From positions 1,116,001 through 1,180,000 of the forward strand of contig CBDEVP010000001.1 in assembly GCA_965243485.1 (NCBI GenBank): 64,000 nt of DNA, given 5' to 3'. Under the pieces are notes generated by a model that searched no databases, was not told the origin of the DNA, and saw only the letters and a list, made by a program, of their open reading frames with translations. Shown in pieces: positions 44,153-54,508 of this stretch (position 1 is its first letter; each line of letters starts with the position of its first letter). The position numbers and the translations under genes were made by a program. The DNA comes from UBA7330 sp965243485. Lineage in GTDB: Bacteria > Bacteroidota > Bacteroidia > Cytophagales > Cyclobacteriaceae.

Positions 44153-45546
44153 GGTGGCTACTTTACATACTGCCTTTATTAATGATCATATCCTGTACGG
44201 AAAATGATGCTGATATTGATAGTGTTGAGCAGAGGGTCCGTGAAGCCATTAATGGTTTGGAAGATGAATTGAACGGGCCGACACTCGGATGGAAGGCTGT
44301 ATACACTCCTACCGATCAAAGCGGAGGATTTTTTATGCTCCTGGATTTCAATACCAATGGGCAGGTCAGAGTCCGGACAGATGTGGCCGCCAACGACGGA
44401 GAATTCTTTGACCATACCATGAGTTACCGTGTGGATAACTCGCTCCGTCTGGAGCTCATCTTTGAAACTTATGGAGTATTTCATTATTTATTTGAGCTGG
44501 ATCAGACGACCTTCGGTGCTGAATTTGAATTCTTTTACGATGGCAAGCAAGATGATAAACTAGTCTTTACCAGTAAAACCGATAATCCCAACGATGCCAC
44601 AGTCCTCACCCTGGAACCAGCTTCACCCACTGATCCCAATTTGCTTGCCACTGAAATTTCAGTGAATCTGGACAAATTCAAAGGACTTTCTCCGCAGATC
44701 TTCGGAGCAGTACCTCCACTGCAGCAGGTCTATCTAAGCAACTCCAACACCTCATTTTTTTGGAGCATCGACCTTGATAAACGTATTGTAGAGGCAGATT
44801 TTGCAGGAACAGGTACTTCCTTTGAGGAAATATATGGCAATGGCAGCGGTACACTTTTGGGATATGGATCAGGATATTCCTTTTCAGGAAACCGACTGAT
44901 CCTTGAAAATCCACTGATCATTCCTACCTCCGGCAGCAATCTCGCCATCACTGAACTAACGTTCAACAACTTTGATGAGAATGGTGGCGGATCTCTTTGT
45001 CCCACAACTTCTGGTGTAACTCCAACTTATTCAGGTACGGCAGGAGACAATGGAAGCTTTACAGCCTATAAGACCTTATTTGACCGGAGCGGTGAAAGTT
45101 TTAATGCAAATGCGGACGGAGTTTATGCGGTAAATATCCCTTTCATTTTCGATGACAGCCTCCAATCACTTTCAGATGAGGGAATTATCAGAGACCAGAT
45201 CCCTAATGCAGTTGCCTTTCTCATGACCTATGGGTTTGAAAGTACAGGAGATATCCCTGCCTACAGCATTGGATTCATCACTGAGAATGCAGACAGTACC
45301 GATCTCATCCTCAGGGAATTTGAACCCACCACCAGCATCGGCAATCAGGTCAACATTACATTTACAAATGATTTCTACCAGTCGGACGGGATAATGACCT
45401 CACAGGACTCTACCAATATGATCGAGGTCACTGAGACCATCTTCAGTGGCGGACAAATCTATGCCTACGACTTTCCGATCCAGGGGCTGCAGGTCTATCG
45501 GCTATTTAATCCCTGTAACCGGTTTGAGATCTTCGTAGTACAGTAG
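44149..45546 (+). CDS. DUF4302 lipoprotein
   Basis: A 465-residue lipoprotein starting at GTG 44149, overlapping the preceding stop. Signal peptide and lipobox (ILPLLMIISC) precede the DUF4302 start pattern EAINGLEDELNGPTLGWKAVY and GGFFMLLDFNTNGQVRV. DUF4302 proteins occur in the same SusC/SusD/HExxH loci and may bind the imported ligand; the function is not established. It ends the operon and converges with the Fn3-like lipoprotein 12 bp away. Confidence 0.85.
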   Translation: MRWLLYILPLLMIISCTENDADIDSVEQRVREAINGLEDELNGPTLGWKAVYTPTDQSGGFFMLLDFNTNGQVRVRTDVAANDGEFFDHTMSYRVDNSLRLELIFETYGVFHYLFELDQTTFGAEFEFFYDGKQDDKLVFTSKTDNPNDATVLTLEPASPTDPNLLATEISVNLDKFKGLSPQIFGAVPPLQQVYLSNSNTSFFWSIDLDKRIVEADFAGTGTSFEEIYGNGSGTLLGYGSGYSFSGNRLILENPLIIPTSGSNLAITELTFNNFDENGGGSLCPTTSGVTPTYSGTAGDNGSFTAYKTLFDRSGESFNANADGVYAVNIPFIFDDSLQSLSDEGIIRDQIPNAVAFLMTYGFESTGDIPAYSIGFITENADSTDLILREFEPTTSIGNQVNITFTNDFYQSDGIMTSQDSTNMIEVTETIFSGGQIYAYDFPIQGLQVYRLFNPCNRFEIFVVQ

Positions 45547-45558
45547 CCAGATATTAAG

Positions 45559-46242
45559 CTACATCACCTTAAATTGAAAAATGGCGGAATTTGATTCATG
45601 ACCTGCCAGGTCATTGCTGACAATTCGCCAATAGTAAACGTTTCCACTGGCAACAGACACACTTTTTGTCATGTCAGGTTCATCCTCGAAGAGCAAAGGA
45701 GGGTCAGTGGTCGTGCCAAAGTAGATGTCATAACCAACAATGTCGTCGTCAATGTCGGTGCCCTGCCATGACAGCGTAATGCCTCCTGTTGTATTGATCG
45801 TGACTGCCTGGGCCGGATAGATGGCTTCGGCAGGAAAGGGAGCGTACAGTGCTATCGGATCACCGGCATTGTAGAACTTCCATGTCTCACTCCTGGCAAT
45901 AGAATCAGTGTCATTGTTCTTTGAGATCACATACCAGGAATAAGGTGTGGCTCGCTGCAACACCACTGGTAAGCTAACCTCGGAGGTAGTGAATGAAGAC
46001 ATCACATCACTGGATAGATTTCTAACGATCAGTTCATATTCGTCTGTAAATTCAGAAGAAAACCATTCAAATCTCACTGTGCTTTCGGTATCCGTTACAT
46101 CGGTGCCTTCATTGCAGGCAGAGTTTTCAAAAGGAAAGATCAGTGTGACACTTGTTGGAGTCTCAAAAACAGGAGGTTTCGGGTCATCCTTATCACATCC
46201 TGCAACAAATACCAACAATATCATCAGTGATAAATATCTCAT
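45559..46242 (-). CDS. lipoprotein with two fibronectin type III-like domains
   Basis: A 227-residue lipoprotein (signal peptide and lipobox LLVFVAGC). Two repeats with Fn3-like character follow: about 32-125, ending in YSWYVISKNNDTDSIARSETWKF, and about 130-227, ending in VYYWRIVSNDLAGHESNSAIFQF. Its start overlaps the stop of the giant LRR gene by 4 bp, so it is translated from the same message and may anchor or chaperone that secreted protein at the surface. Confidence 0.72.
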   Translation of the reverse strand: MRYLSLMILLVFVAGCDKDDPKPPVFETPTSVTLIFPFENSACNEGTDVTDTESTVRFEWFSSEFTDEYELIVRNLSSDVMSSFTTSEVSLPVVLQRATPYSWYVISKNNDTDSIARSETWKFYNAGDPIALYAPFPAEAIYPAQAVTINTTGGITLSWQGTDIDDDIVGYDIYFGTTTDPPLLFEDEPDMTKSVSVASGNVYYWRIVSNDLAGHESNSAIFQFKVM

Positions 46243-49200
46243 CTTTTGACAGCTTTAAATCTCAAAGGTTCACCTTTTCCCCCGATCAGCTCCAGAATAT
46301 ATATGCCTTCACTGTAAGCGGCCATGTCGAGGGTGATGGTACCATTTTCATTTTTGTGATTTCCCGAGTACTGAAGAGCTCCTGAAATATCGTATAGTTT
46401 GATCTGCACCAATTGGGATTGTATGTTGCTGAGACCGATACTTAATCTTTCATTGAATGGATTTGGAAAAACTGTGGTGCTCCCACCGTAATAGATTTGC
46501 TTCTGGAACACACCCTGACACAGGGCCGGTGTTGTAATTTGAATGGAGTTCAGTCCGGTCTGTAATGTGACTGAAAAGTCACTTTCGGTGGTCTTAAAAT
46601 CTCTGCCATTGAATACTATTTCATATTCTGAGCTTCCGCTCATTTCGAAGCTTACCCTGCCAGTCGAGCTGGTCTCGTTTTGTACTACCATTAAATCTTC
46701 CGGTTCCCTCACCCGGATAGAGAAACACTGCTCATAGTCTTGCTGACCGGCTACCGTCAGACACAATGAGTATCTCCCGGCACGTACATTCCTGATTTCA
46801 ACCTGGTCACCAAAATCGAATGTACTGATGCTATCTAATTCGCTTATAAGTGTGGCTGTATATGGCAATATCGCAGATGCGAAAATATTGATCTTCCCGT
46901 TATTCCCGTCGCGGCATGACTCATCGGTAATTAGTATTTCGAAATTATCAATGGGAAGTGAAAAAACACTGCACCCAAATAAATCAACCTCCTCTCCGAA
47001 AGGGGTGATCGGACAAAGATCTTCGCCATCCGCTACCCCATCATTATCATCATCATCACAAATTAACTTATAGAAGGTCTGGTCATCCTTAAGCCAACCG
47101 GAATAGCTTTGCGCAGCCGATACCTCATCGACTAAAACGCAGGTCAGCAATGGATTGTCCCGAAGATCAAGGAGGGTGATCTGGTCATTAGACCCATTGT
47201 TAATATCTACGGAAACAAGGTTATTAAGTCGCCCTTCGATCGTGGTCAGAGCTGTATTTATTTTGAGATCGATACCCTCAAGGTCATTTTCTGAAAACCT
47301 GAGCGTCCTTAGGATCGTGTTGTTGCTTACATTCAGCGTAGTAAGGTTATTCCCCGAGACATTAAGCGTTTTCAATGAATCTGCCAGTGTCAGATCCAGT
47401 GCAGCAATGGAATTCACTGAGCAATTGAGCACCTCGAGCTTTCGAAGATCCTGTATGTCCAACACCGCCAGCTCATTGTTGCTGATGTTAAGAGTGATAA
47501 GATTGGAAAAATCCTCAATCCCGGTCAGATCTGTGATGCCCTTATTGGCAATATTCAGGGAAAGAGCCTGAGCTGCCTTCGGGGTGGGTATATAATCATC
47601 CAGCGGGCCACCTGACGTTTCATCCAGCCCAAGAGAGATCAGTGCCTGCTCGAAAGCATCATCCGGTACATAGGTTTCATTGTAATGACAATCCATGCTG
47701 TAAGTTGTACCAGGGTCCTTAACCCAGGCCGTGCCGATATTGGCCGGATCATCAATCTCAATACACATAAGATCAGGGTTTCCGGAGGCATCAAATGAAG
47801 TAAGCAGGGGGTTATTGCCATTTTTTACATTGAGAAATGTCAAACTATTATCTGAGACGTTCAACTGAGTGAGTGCCGGATTCATACTCAGGTCCAGATC
47901 CCCGAGGTTATTGTCATTACAAATCAGCTCGGTAAGAAGGGGCAAACTTTCAGGAATCAAAACATTGATCTGATTGACTGAGATATTCAAAGTCTCCAGC
48001 AGATTCTGAGCGGCCAAATTAAGGGTATCCAGGTTGTTGTTTGACACATTTAAATTTTGAAGATTTGTGACTTCACCAAGATCAATGCTATCCAGCAGGT
48101 TGTTACTCAAATCCAGGCTTTCCAAAGATATAAATGCACGGATCCCCGTCAGATCCTGTATGCCATTTCCGCTCACATCCAGAATTGTTAAACCTGAGAT
48201 AGCGGAGGTGGCCACATAATCATCATTGTCATCAGGCTCCCCGGTGATGGCTGCCACTGCTGCTTCAAAGTTATCATCAGGAATATAAGTATCCGTGTAC
48301 CGGCAATTCTCACTGTAGGAAGCATTTTCATCCTTTTGCCAGGAATCCCCGATCATACTGATATCATCGATTTCTATACATAGTAAAGAAGGATTATTGG
48401 TAGCATTAAGGTCTTCCAGTATACTATTATTGCCATTCCTCAGATTAAGTGAACCAAGTTCGTTTCCAGAGCAATTAATTGAAGTCAACACTGGTTGACT
48501 ACTCAGATCCAGATCCTGGATCTGGTTTCCCGCACATGACACGGACTCGAGATCGGGATTCGCACTTGGTTCGAGGGATGTGATCGAATTGTCATCGCAG
48601 GAGAGGCTTGTTAAAACAGAGTTGAAAGAAAGGTCAAGGGCATTTACATCGTTAGAAGAAAGAGACAGCCCCAAAAGAGCTATGTTGCCGGAGATATCCA
48701 ATTCTGTCAGCTGGTTACTATTACAGGAAAGATTCAGTAGCGCTGCATTTGCGCTGAGATCCAGGGTGGTTAGATCATTCCTGTTAAGTGAAAGGTCCAG
48801 CAGGTCCGGGTTACTGGTCAGGTCTATAGCTGATAAATTATTGTAATCCAGATCCAGACTATTTAATGCAGTATTTGAGGACAGGTCAATCACCGAAAGA
48901 TCATTACCCGCCAATTGAAGTACCCTTAAATTCGGATTACTTAAGAGGTCTATACTTGTGAGGGCATTATTTTCGGCACTTACAAATTGAAGCAGTGGAT
49001 TGGAGGCAAACGACAGATCAGACAACCCATTGGCGTCAGCCTGAATGGAATCGAGTGCGATATTCGCCGAGAGCTCAAGCACATCTAAGAAGTTTCGAGA
49101 ACAGTTTAGCGCTTTCAGTATGACATTCTGAGAAAGGTCAATCACCGGTATTTGATTATTTGAAAAATCAAGAGTGATAAGGGACAGATTCTGGGTAAGA

Positions 49201-51344
49201 TCTAAAGTCGCTAATTTATTATTGGAGCAAAACAGCTCCTGCAAAGAGGTATTGGCTGAGAGATCAAGCCCCGCAGAAGTGACTTTGTTAGAGTTGAGAT
49301 TTAAAACCCTAAGTGCAGTATTTGCGGCAATATCAAGCTCTTTCAGGAAATTGGAGTCAATAATTAACTCTTCAAGTAGTGTATTGGTGCTGACATCAAT
49401 TTGAGTGAGCCGATTATCCCCAATATTTAATGAGATCAGATTAGTATTTGCAGATACATCCAGCTGAGTCAAAAAGTTGCTATGGCAATCCAGCCAGGTC
49501 AATGATGTATTTTGTGAAATATCCAGATCAAACAGCAAATTAGAGGAGCAATCCAGCGAATCAAGCAAAGAAAAAGCCTCAATACCTGTTAGATCCCCGA
49601 TCTGTCTTCCGCTGATATCAAGTACGGTCAAGGTGTCGATCGCTGCGGTAAGCACATAATTATCAAAAACCGTATCTATGCCGGCTTCGATCAAGGCCAG
49701 CTCAAAATTGTCGTCGGGGACAAATGTGCTTCCGGCATTGCAATTATTTTCATAAGAGGTACCTGCATCCTTTAGCCAGTTAGCACCAATCTGGGTGACG
49801 TCATCAACTGTAATACAACCAAGAGACGAATTATTTTGAGAATCAAAATTGATCAGGCTGGCGTTACTTCCATTTTTAATGTTTAGGCTGACCAGCAGAT
49901 TATCAGAACAGTCAATATCGGTAAGGGAAATATTCTGAGTAAGATCCAGCGTATCAAGCAGGTTGTTGCTGCAATTCAGGTCGTTGAGACTTGAAAAGTC
50001 AGCAATCCCTGTCAGATCCGATATCCCCGCCCCGGAGACATCAAGGACCTCAAGTCCGTTTACGCTATCGGTCACCACAAATCCGTCAGGTGCCCCTGAA
50101 TCTCTACCCTGGTCAATCAGGAACTGCTCAAATACCGGATCAGCAATGGAAGTCAGGATGGGTTCACAGGATGTGGAATAACTGGCGATGGTATCTTTCA
50201 ACCAAAGGTCACCAGGCTGGGACGGATCATCGACGACAATGCAGGTCAGGTCCGGATTATTTATAGCATTGAGCAATGCCAGATCATCATTGGTCCCATT
50301 ATTGATGTTGAGATACTCCAATAAGTTGCCGGACACTTCCAGGGAGGTCAGCATAGGATTTTCTCTGAGATCCAGACTTTTAAAAAGATTGGAGGAGGCG
50401 TCCAACGATGACAACATGGGATTGGCACCCAGATCGATCAGGGTAAGCATGTTTGAAGTGCATCCCAGACTTTCCAGCAATACATTATTGCTTACATCAA
50501 GCCCGGAAAGCTGATTGTTTCCCACCCTCAAATTCCTCAGAGAATCATTTTGTGAAACATCAATACTGGTTAGTTGATTGGCCGAACACGTCAATTCTTC
50601 TAAGAAAGTATTAGCACTCACATCCAGGGTTACCAATTGATTATCAGAAAGATCCAGCAGAGTGACGGAGGTGTTATTAGAAAGATCAATAGCCGTCAAC
50701 TCATTAGAGCTGCTAAAAAATGTTTCCAAAAGTGGATTGCCGGAAAGGTCAATATCATTGATCTGATTATTTGAACAGATTATTTCAACAAGATCAGGAT
50801 TGTTCGTCACATTTAAATTCGTAAGCCGGTTATTTTCAGACCGAAGTTTTTGCAAAGCCGTGTTGGAGGTCAGGTCCAGGGTCGCGAGATCATTTAACGC
50901 TGCATTCAGATCTGTGACATTCGGATTATTTGAAATATCCAGGTCTGATAGGGAATTATCCTGACAATTGAGAACCTGTAAATCCGGATTTGACGCAACA
51001 TCGAGGGATGTCAGTAAATTAGATGATACATTGAGTGAAATCAGTGCGGAATTGCTGCTAACATCCAGTGTTTGAAGCTTATTGATGGAGCAATTCAATC
51101 TTTCAAGTGCTGTAAAACCCTCAATACCCGTGAGATCGCTAATATTTTTGTCAAAGACATTCAGCTCCTTTACACCACTAATATCAGCGGTAAGCACGTC
51201 CCCATCTATAACCCCGTCTGTGTCTATCCCCAAATCGACCAGTGCCTGCTCAAAATTGGTATCCGGAATTGCTGTATTTTGAGCTTCTATGTATCCACCG
51301 GATAATACGAGAATAAGAACAAATAAGGGGGTACAGCTTTTCAA
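46239..51344 (-). CDS. giant modular leucine-rich-repeat protein with T9SS sorting domain
   Basis: A 1701-residue secreted protein. The signal peptide (1-21) starts from TTG. Five modules follow, beginning at about residues 25, 399, 541, 1018 and 1225. Each opens with a PDxxFExAL-type cap and then carries a variable number of short LRRs (LxxLxCSxNxLxxLDLSxN, 20-23 residues). The first four close with a CIxVDDxxxxGxxWLKDxxxxYxxxC cap, and the fifth with a related WLKDxxTFYKLIC segment. Next comes a calcium-binding TSP3-like segment (DDDDNDGVADGEDLCP, about 1427), a linker, and a type A sorting domain (VFPNPFNERLSIG, about 1628 to the end). Exported by Sec then T9SS. Probably an adhesin or binding surface. 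Confidence 0.9.
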   Translation of the reverse strand: MKSCTPLFVLILVLSGGYIEAQNTAIPDTNFEQALVDLGIDTDGVIDGDVLTADISGVKELNVFDKNISDLTGIEGFTALERLNCSINKLQTLDVSSNSALISLNVSSNLLTSLDVASNPDLQVLNCQDNSLSDLDISNNPNVTDLNAALNDLATLDLTSNTALQKLRSENNRLTNLNVTNNPDLVEIICSNNQINDIDLSGNPLLETFFSSSNELTAIDLSNNTSVTLLDLSDNQLVTLDVSANTFLEELTCSANQLTSIDVSQNDSLRNLRVGNNQLSGLDVSNNVLLESLGCTSNMLTLIDLGANPMLSSLDASSNLFKSLDLRENPMLTSLEVSGNLLEYLNINNGTNDDLALLNAINNPDLTCIVVDDPSQPGDLWLKDTIASYSTSCEPILTSIADPVFEQFLIDQGRDSGAPDGFVVTDSVNGLEVLDVSGAGISDLTGIADFSSLNDLNCSNNLLDTLDLTQNISLTDIDCSDNLLVSLNIKNGSNASLINFDSQNNSSLGCITVDDVTQIGANWLKDAGTSYENNCNAGSTFVPDDNFELALIEAGIDTVFDNYVLTAAIDTLTVLDISGRQIGDLTGIEAFSLLDSLDCSSNLLFDLDISQNTSLTWLDCHSNFLTQLDVSANTNLISLNIGDNRLTQIDVSTNTLLEELIIDSNFLKELDIAANTALRVLNLNSNKVTSAGLDLSANTSLQELFCSNNKLATLDLTQNLSLITLDFSNNQIPVIDLSQNVILKALNCSRNFLDVLELSANIALDSIQADANGLSDLSFASNPLLQFVSAENNALTSIDLLSNPNLRVLQLAGNDLSVIDLSSNTALNSLDLDYNNLSAIDLTSNPDLLDLSLNRNDLTTLDLSANAALLNLSCNSNQLTELDISGNIALLGLSLSSNDVNALDLSFNSVLTSLSCDDNSITSLEPSANPDLESVSCAGNQIQDLDLSSQPVLTSINCSGNELGSLNLRNGNNSILEDLNATNNPSLLCIEIDDISMIGDSWQKDENASYSENCRYTDTYIPDDNFEAAVAAITGEPDDNDDYVATSAISGLTILDVSGNGIQDLTGIRAFISLESLDLSNNLLDSIDLGEVTNLQNLNVSNNNLDTLNLAAQNLLETLNISVNQINVLIPESLPLLTELICNDNNLGDLDLSMNPALTQLNVSDNSLTFLNVKNGNNPLLTSFDASGNPDLMCIEIDDPANIGTAWVKDPGTTYSMDCHYNETYVPDDAFEQALISLGLDETSGGPLDDYIPTPKAAQALSLNIANKGITDLTGIEDFSNLITLNISNNELAVLDIQDLRKLEVLNCSVNSIAALDLTLADSLKTLNVSGNNLTTLNVSNNTILRTLRFSENDLEGIDLKINTALTTIEGRLNNLVSVDINNGSNDQITLLDLRDNPLLTCVLVDEVSAAQSYSGWLKDDQTFYKLICDDDDNDGVADGEDLCPITPFGEEVDLFGCSVFSLPIDNFEILITDESCRDGNNGKINIFASAILPYTATLISELDSISTFDFGDQVEIRNVRAGRYSLCLTVAGQQDYEQCFSIRVREPEDLMVVQNETSSTGRVSFEMSGSSEYEIVFNGRDFKTTESDFSVTLQTGLNSIQITTPALCQGVFQKQIYYGGSTTVFPNPFNERLSIGLSNIQSQLVQIKLYDISGALQYSGNHKNENGTITLDMAAYSEGIYILELIGGKGEPLRFKAVKR

Positions 51345-51380
51345 AATATTACATACTAAATTTTTAGAACCCTCAATGCA

Positions 51381-53714
51381 TTAATTCTTGCGCTGCATAT
51401 TGGTGAACTTATCTGCATAGGATTCATGGGTATGATAGGACTTTTCAATTTTTTCCATGATGAAATCCATGATCTCTTCCTTATAAGCAGGATTTGCATC
51501 AATTTTTTTCCAGAAAGGATGGTCATTGATATCAATCAATACCATCTTTTCAATATCCTTCTGCACTCCCAGACCATGGCCGATTTCCTTGATCTGGTCG
51601 TAAAGAAAACTACTCATTTCATTGTCTTTAAGCATGGTTAAGTACTGCTCCCGTGCCATATCAAATGAGGATTCGATATGCTCTCTTGAGACTTCAAAGT
51701 ATACCACGTCATCTTCCGATGGATAAATGATGTTATCATCCACATGATCATCCTTCTCCCGATCATCATCATCTTCATGCTCTTTATCATCCCTGCCTTC
51801 CTTATCATCTTTCTTTCTGTAGGTAATTTGGTCCTTTGAATCAGACTCAATGCCCCTGGCCTCTGCATAACCCGGTACCAGCTTTGCCAGGATATCGTTG
51901 GTTTCATTCAGTTCACTTTTCAATTCAGCATTCGCGTCTCTCAGTGACTTCAACTCGCTTTCCCGACTGTTTACCAGGTCTCCAAAATAATGGTTATTCA
52001 GACCGACAGCACAATTAACCAGGCTGATATTATCTCCTAATCTCTCGATGACATTCCATGCTTCTCCGCAGACTTTTTTAAGATCGGAGATGGATATTTC
52101 ATTGGGATCTATCGCCCTGGCAAATCCGTTTCCAAGCTCGCTGGGTATGATAAAGTCACCGGGAGAGACTGGCCCGATAACCCTGACCGGTACCTGGCCC
52201 ATGAACGCAATCTTTACATATTCATTTTCCTTTCCCTCTTCGGGCATGTTTCCCAAAACTATCGGCCTGGTGGAAACGACCATGATCTTGTAATCTCCGG
52301 AGGTATTTTTGGTCACTATGCCATGCTTCACCCCCACCACATCACCAGCTCTGAATTCCTCATCGGGATTTTCTTTGGGGAGCCATTCCGCATAATCACC
52401 GGCTCCGGATTGGTACGAGACGCCGATATTATTTGCGCTGAATTGCCGGAATGACTCTTCCTCTGCTATCGCCAGCAATAGATTACCAGCTATACTTACC
52501 GCGTTGGCTATTTTCAGTACCAGGTTGCTTGAGCTCTCAGCGATCAAAGAAGGTATTGGTGCAGTTACACAAGCCCCCAACCCGGCGCAGGCCGTCGATG
52601 AAGTTCCTGCGGCAGTAAGCTTCACTACAGCCTGCCCTGATTCAAGCACAGATATACCCGCCTCAATTCCATTGATCACAACATCCGTGATCCTTAAGGC
52701 CAGTTCCGTCTGATACTCGGGATCATCCTGTAGCTCATCCAGCGTGATTCCTTCAATCCTGCCCCACATTTGTCCGGTGGATTGATCCCAAAAAGAGAGA
52801 TAGTTGTTGCTGATAGACCTCCCGCCATTCACTTTGATCGCCATCCCCTGTCCACTTCCCTGGATCAATAACGGATAGGCCTCATAAACATCCTGTCCCC
52901 CTACTTCATCCAGATTAGCATTGATAGTGACCTGTCCTGACAGGTTTGATGGACCCGATACATTTATTTCATCAAAGTTTGCCGGTGAATTAAATACCGT
53001 AGGTCCGTTGAATGTAGCGGTTCCTGCCGCTTCAACCGTGATGTCTCCCGTGAAAAAGGTTGGACTTTGGCCCAATATACTCAGGGTATCATTAAGATTT
53101 GTCACCCCTTCCACTGCAAGATCACTTCCCAAACTGGTATTTCCATCCACAGCCAGGATACCGCTCAGATTGGTAGCATTTTGATTATTTACATTAAGGG
53201 TATTGTTAAGGTTTGTCGGACCCTGGACAAGAAGCCGGCCATTCAGGTCTGAAGTACCGTCAATGGTCATGTCACCTGTGGCTGTAATATCACGGTGATA
53301 GGCGTATGGGACAAAGGTGAGCTCCTGACGGGCCATGTTTTCAAAACTTGTAGTCTCCCCTGCAAAATTGATTTCTACCTGCAGGTCCTTAGGACTGCCG
53401 TCCCACTCAACAAGCGTGAAATCTCCTGTTCCATCAGATGTGGCCTCTCCTCGTCCGATCATCAGATTGACCATCCCGAATTCGTCGGTAGTGGCAATAT
53501 GCACCTCCTGATATTCAACCGTATTATTGTTGTCATAGATCGTAAATCTCATGGCTACCAGTCTGTTGGGCAAAATGTTGCCGGAAATATCAAAGCCGGG
53601 GAGCTCCTGGATCTCCGGGTCGATAATAACCGCCTGATAGCTGATGCCATCTGTCTGAGCCATCACCGAGGAGCAGATGACGGATAACAGGAAAGCAAGT
53701 AGTAGTTTTCTCAT
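51381..53714 (-). CDS. fibre-like secreted protein with Peptidase_G2-like autocleavage segment
   Basis: A 777-residue exported protein from ATG 53714 (signal peptide MRKLLLAFLLSVICSSVMAQ). The N-terminus has the Bacteroidota pattern ISYQAVI...VAMRFTIYDNN...EFGMVNLMIG (about 25-140). Then come 12- to 20-residue beta repeats (LNGRLLVQGPTNLNNTLNV; about 150-290), a hydrophobic helical stretch (about 370-430), and a segment GAGDYAEWLPKENPDEEF (about 440), which resembles the Peptidase_G2/intramolecular chaperone domain of phage tail spikes. The end holds a coiled coil, an Asp/Lys/Glu run (about 630-665) and helices. A TTG at 53723 is also in frame. Confidence 0.7.
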   Translation of the reverse strand: MRKLLLAFLLSVICSSVMAQTDGISYQAVIIDPEIQELPGFDISGNILPNRLVAMRFTIYDNNNTVEYQEVHIATTDEFGMVNLMIGRGEATSDGTGDFTLVEWDGSPKDLQVEINFAGETTSFENMARQELTFVPYAYHRDITATGDMTIDGTSDLNGRLLVQGPTNLNNTLNVNNQNATNLSGILAVDGNTSLGSDLAVEGVTNLNDTLSILGQSPTFFTGDITVEAAGTATFNGPTVFNSPANFDEINVSGPSNLSGQVTINANLDEVGGQDVYEAYPLLIQGSGQGMAIKVNGGRSISNNYLSFWDQSTGQMWGRIEGITLDELQDDPEYQTELALRITDVVINGIEAGISVLESGQAVVKLTAAGTSSTACAGLGACVTAPIPSLIAESSSNLVLKIANAVSIAGNLLLAIAEEESFRQFSANNIGVSYQSGAGDYAEWLPKENPDEEFRAGDVVGVKHGIVTKNTSGDYKIMVVSTRPIVLGNMPEEGKENEYVKIAFMGQVPVRVIGPVSPGDFIIPSELGNGFARAIDPNEISISDLKKVCGEAWNVIERLGDNISLVNCAVGLNNHYFGDLVNSRESELKSLRDANAELKSELNETNDILAKLVPGYAEARGIESDSKDQITYRKKDDKEGRDDKEHEDDDDREKDDHVDDNIIYPSEDDVVYFEVSREHIESSFDMAREQYLTMLKDNEMSSFLYDQIKEIGHGLGVQKDIEKMVLIDINDHPFWKKIDANPAYKEEIMDFIMEKIEKSYHTHESYADKFTNMQRKN

Positions 53715-53817
53715 TTGTATCAATATTTCTTGTCAGAAAGTTGCACTCACCCTGGCAAATATTTTTTCACTTTAAAATTGATCATCCATAACATATTCTG
53801 GAATCTTTGGTGGGATC

Positions 53818-54507
53818 TTAGCGATACCGTGGTCTTCTGTTTGCATTATATGACATATATGTAAAGAGTCCCACGCCAAAATTTTGCGCGATAATATTGA
53901 GCTCAGAAGATCCTGAATCAAAAAAGCTATAGCTTTTGCCAATCATGTAATGGAGAAATATGGAGGTTTCATCAGTGAGCTGGAACTTTACCCCCAGACC
54001 GCCCCTAAAAACTGTTAGCGGGGTATCAAAATCCTCCGCCCCTTTAAGATCGTACACCTGATCATTGATGACCTGTGATCCCCGCATGAGCCACTCCGAG
54101 GAAACTTTGAAGTTGATGAAACCCGTGAAGCTCCCGATTTGATAGTATTCATAATCCAGTCCCAGTAACAGCCCCAGATAGGATAAATCCCACTCGAAAT
54201 AGTTGTTGAGCGCCCTGTCACTACCCTTTGACCCATATCCATTGAACCCAACCCCAATGGTACCAAAGACTTTTTCATTTAGCTGTTTAGGAAATATCTT
54301 GGAACGATATTCAGCCATCATAAAAAAACGATTCACCGGGTTGACGTTTTGTAACTCGGAACCAAATGAATCCCTGAATTGGAGTTCTGAAAAGACCTGA
54401 CCGGCTTGCAATGATACCTGTTGTGTACTTCCTGTATTTGCTCGCTGAGTCTGTCCGGCAAATGATATGAATAAAAGACCAAGAAATACCAATAATTGTC
54501 CCTTCAT
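53818..54507 (-). CDS. outer-membrane beta-barrel protein of the surface cassette
   Basis: A 229-residue protein with a signal peptide (1-20, ending FAGQTQ) and strand-rich sequence with a terminal aromatic strand (NFGVGLFTYMSYNANRRP). It is typical of 8- to 10-stranded outer-membrane barrels; the family is not recognised. It lies 1 bp after the T9SS-sorted small protein and before the fibre-like gene (about 100 bp), so it may be an anchor or partner for the products of this cassette. Confidence 0.7.
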   Translation of the reverse strand: MKGQLLVFLGLLFISFAGQTQRANTGSTQQVSLQAGQVFSELQFRDSFGSELQNVNPVNRFFMMAEYRSKIFPKQLNEKVFGTIGVGFNGYGSKGSDRALNNYFEWDLSYLGLLLGLDYEYYQIGSFTGFINFKVSSEWLMRGSQVINDQVYDLKGAEDFDTPLTVFRGGLGVKFQLTDETSIFLHYMIGKSYSFFDSGSSELNIIAQNFGVGLFTYMSYNANRRPRYR

Positions 54508-54508
54508 G

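Noticed and set aside
47155..51305. Many plus-strand open frames of 60-138 codons
   Set aside because: Antisense to the repetitive LRR gene; the recurrence reflects the low-complexity LRR codons, not genes.
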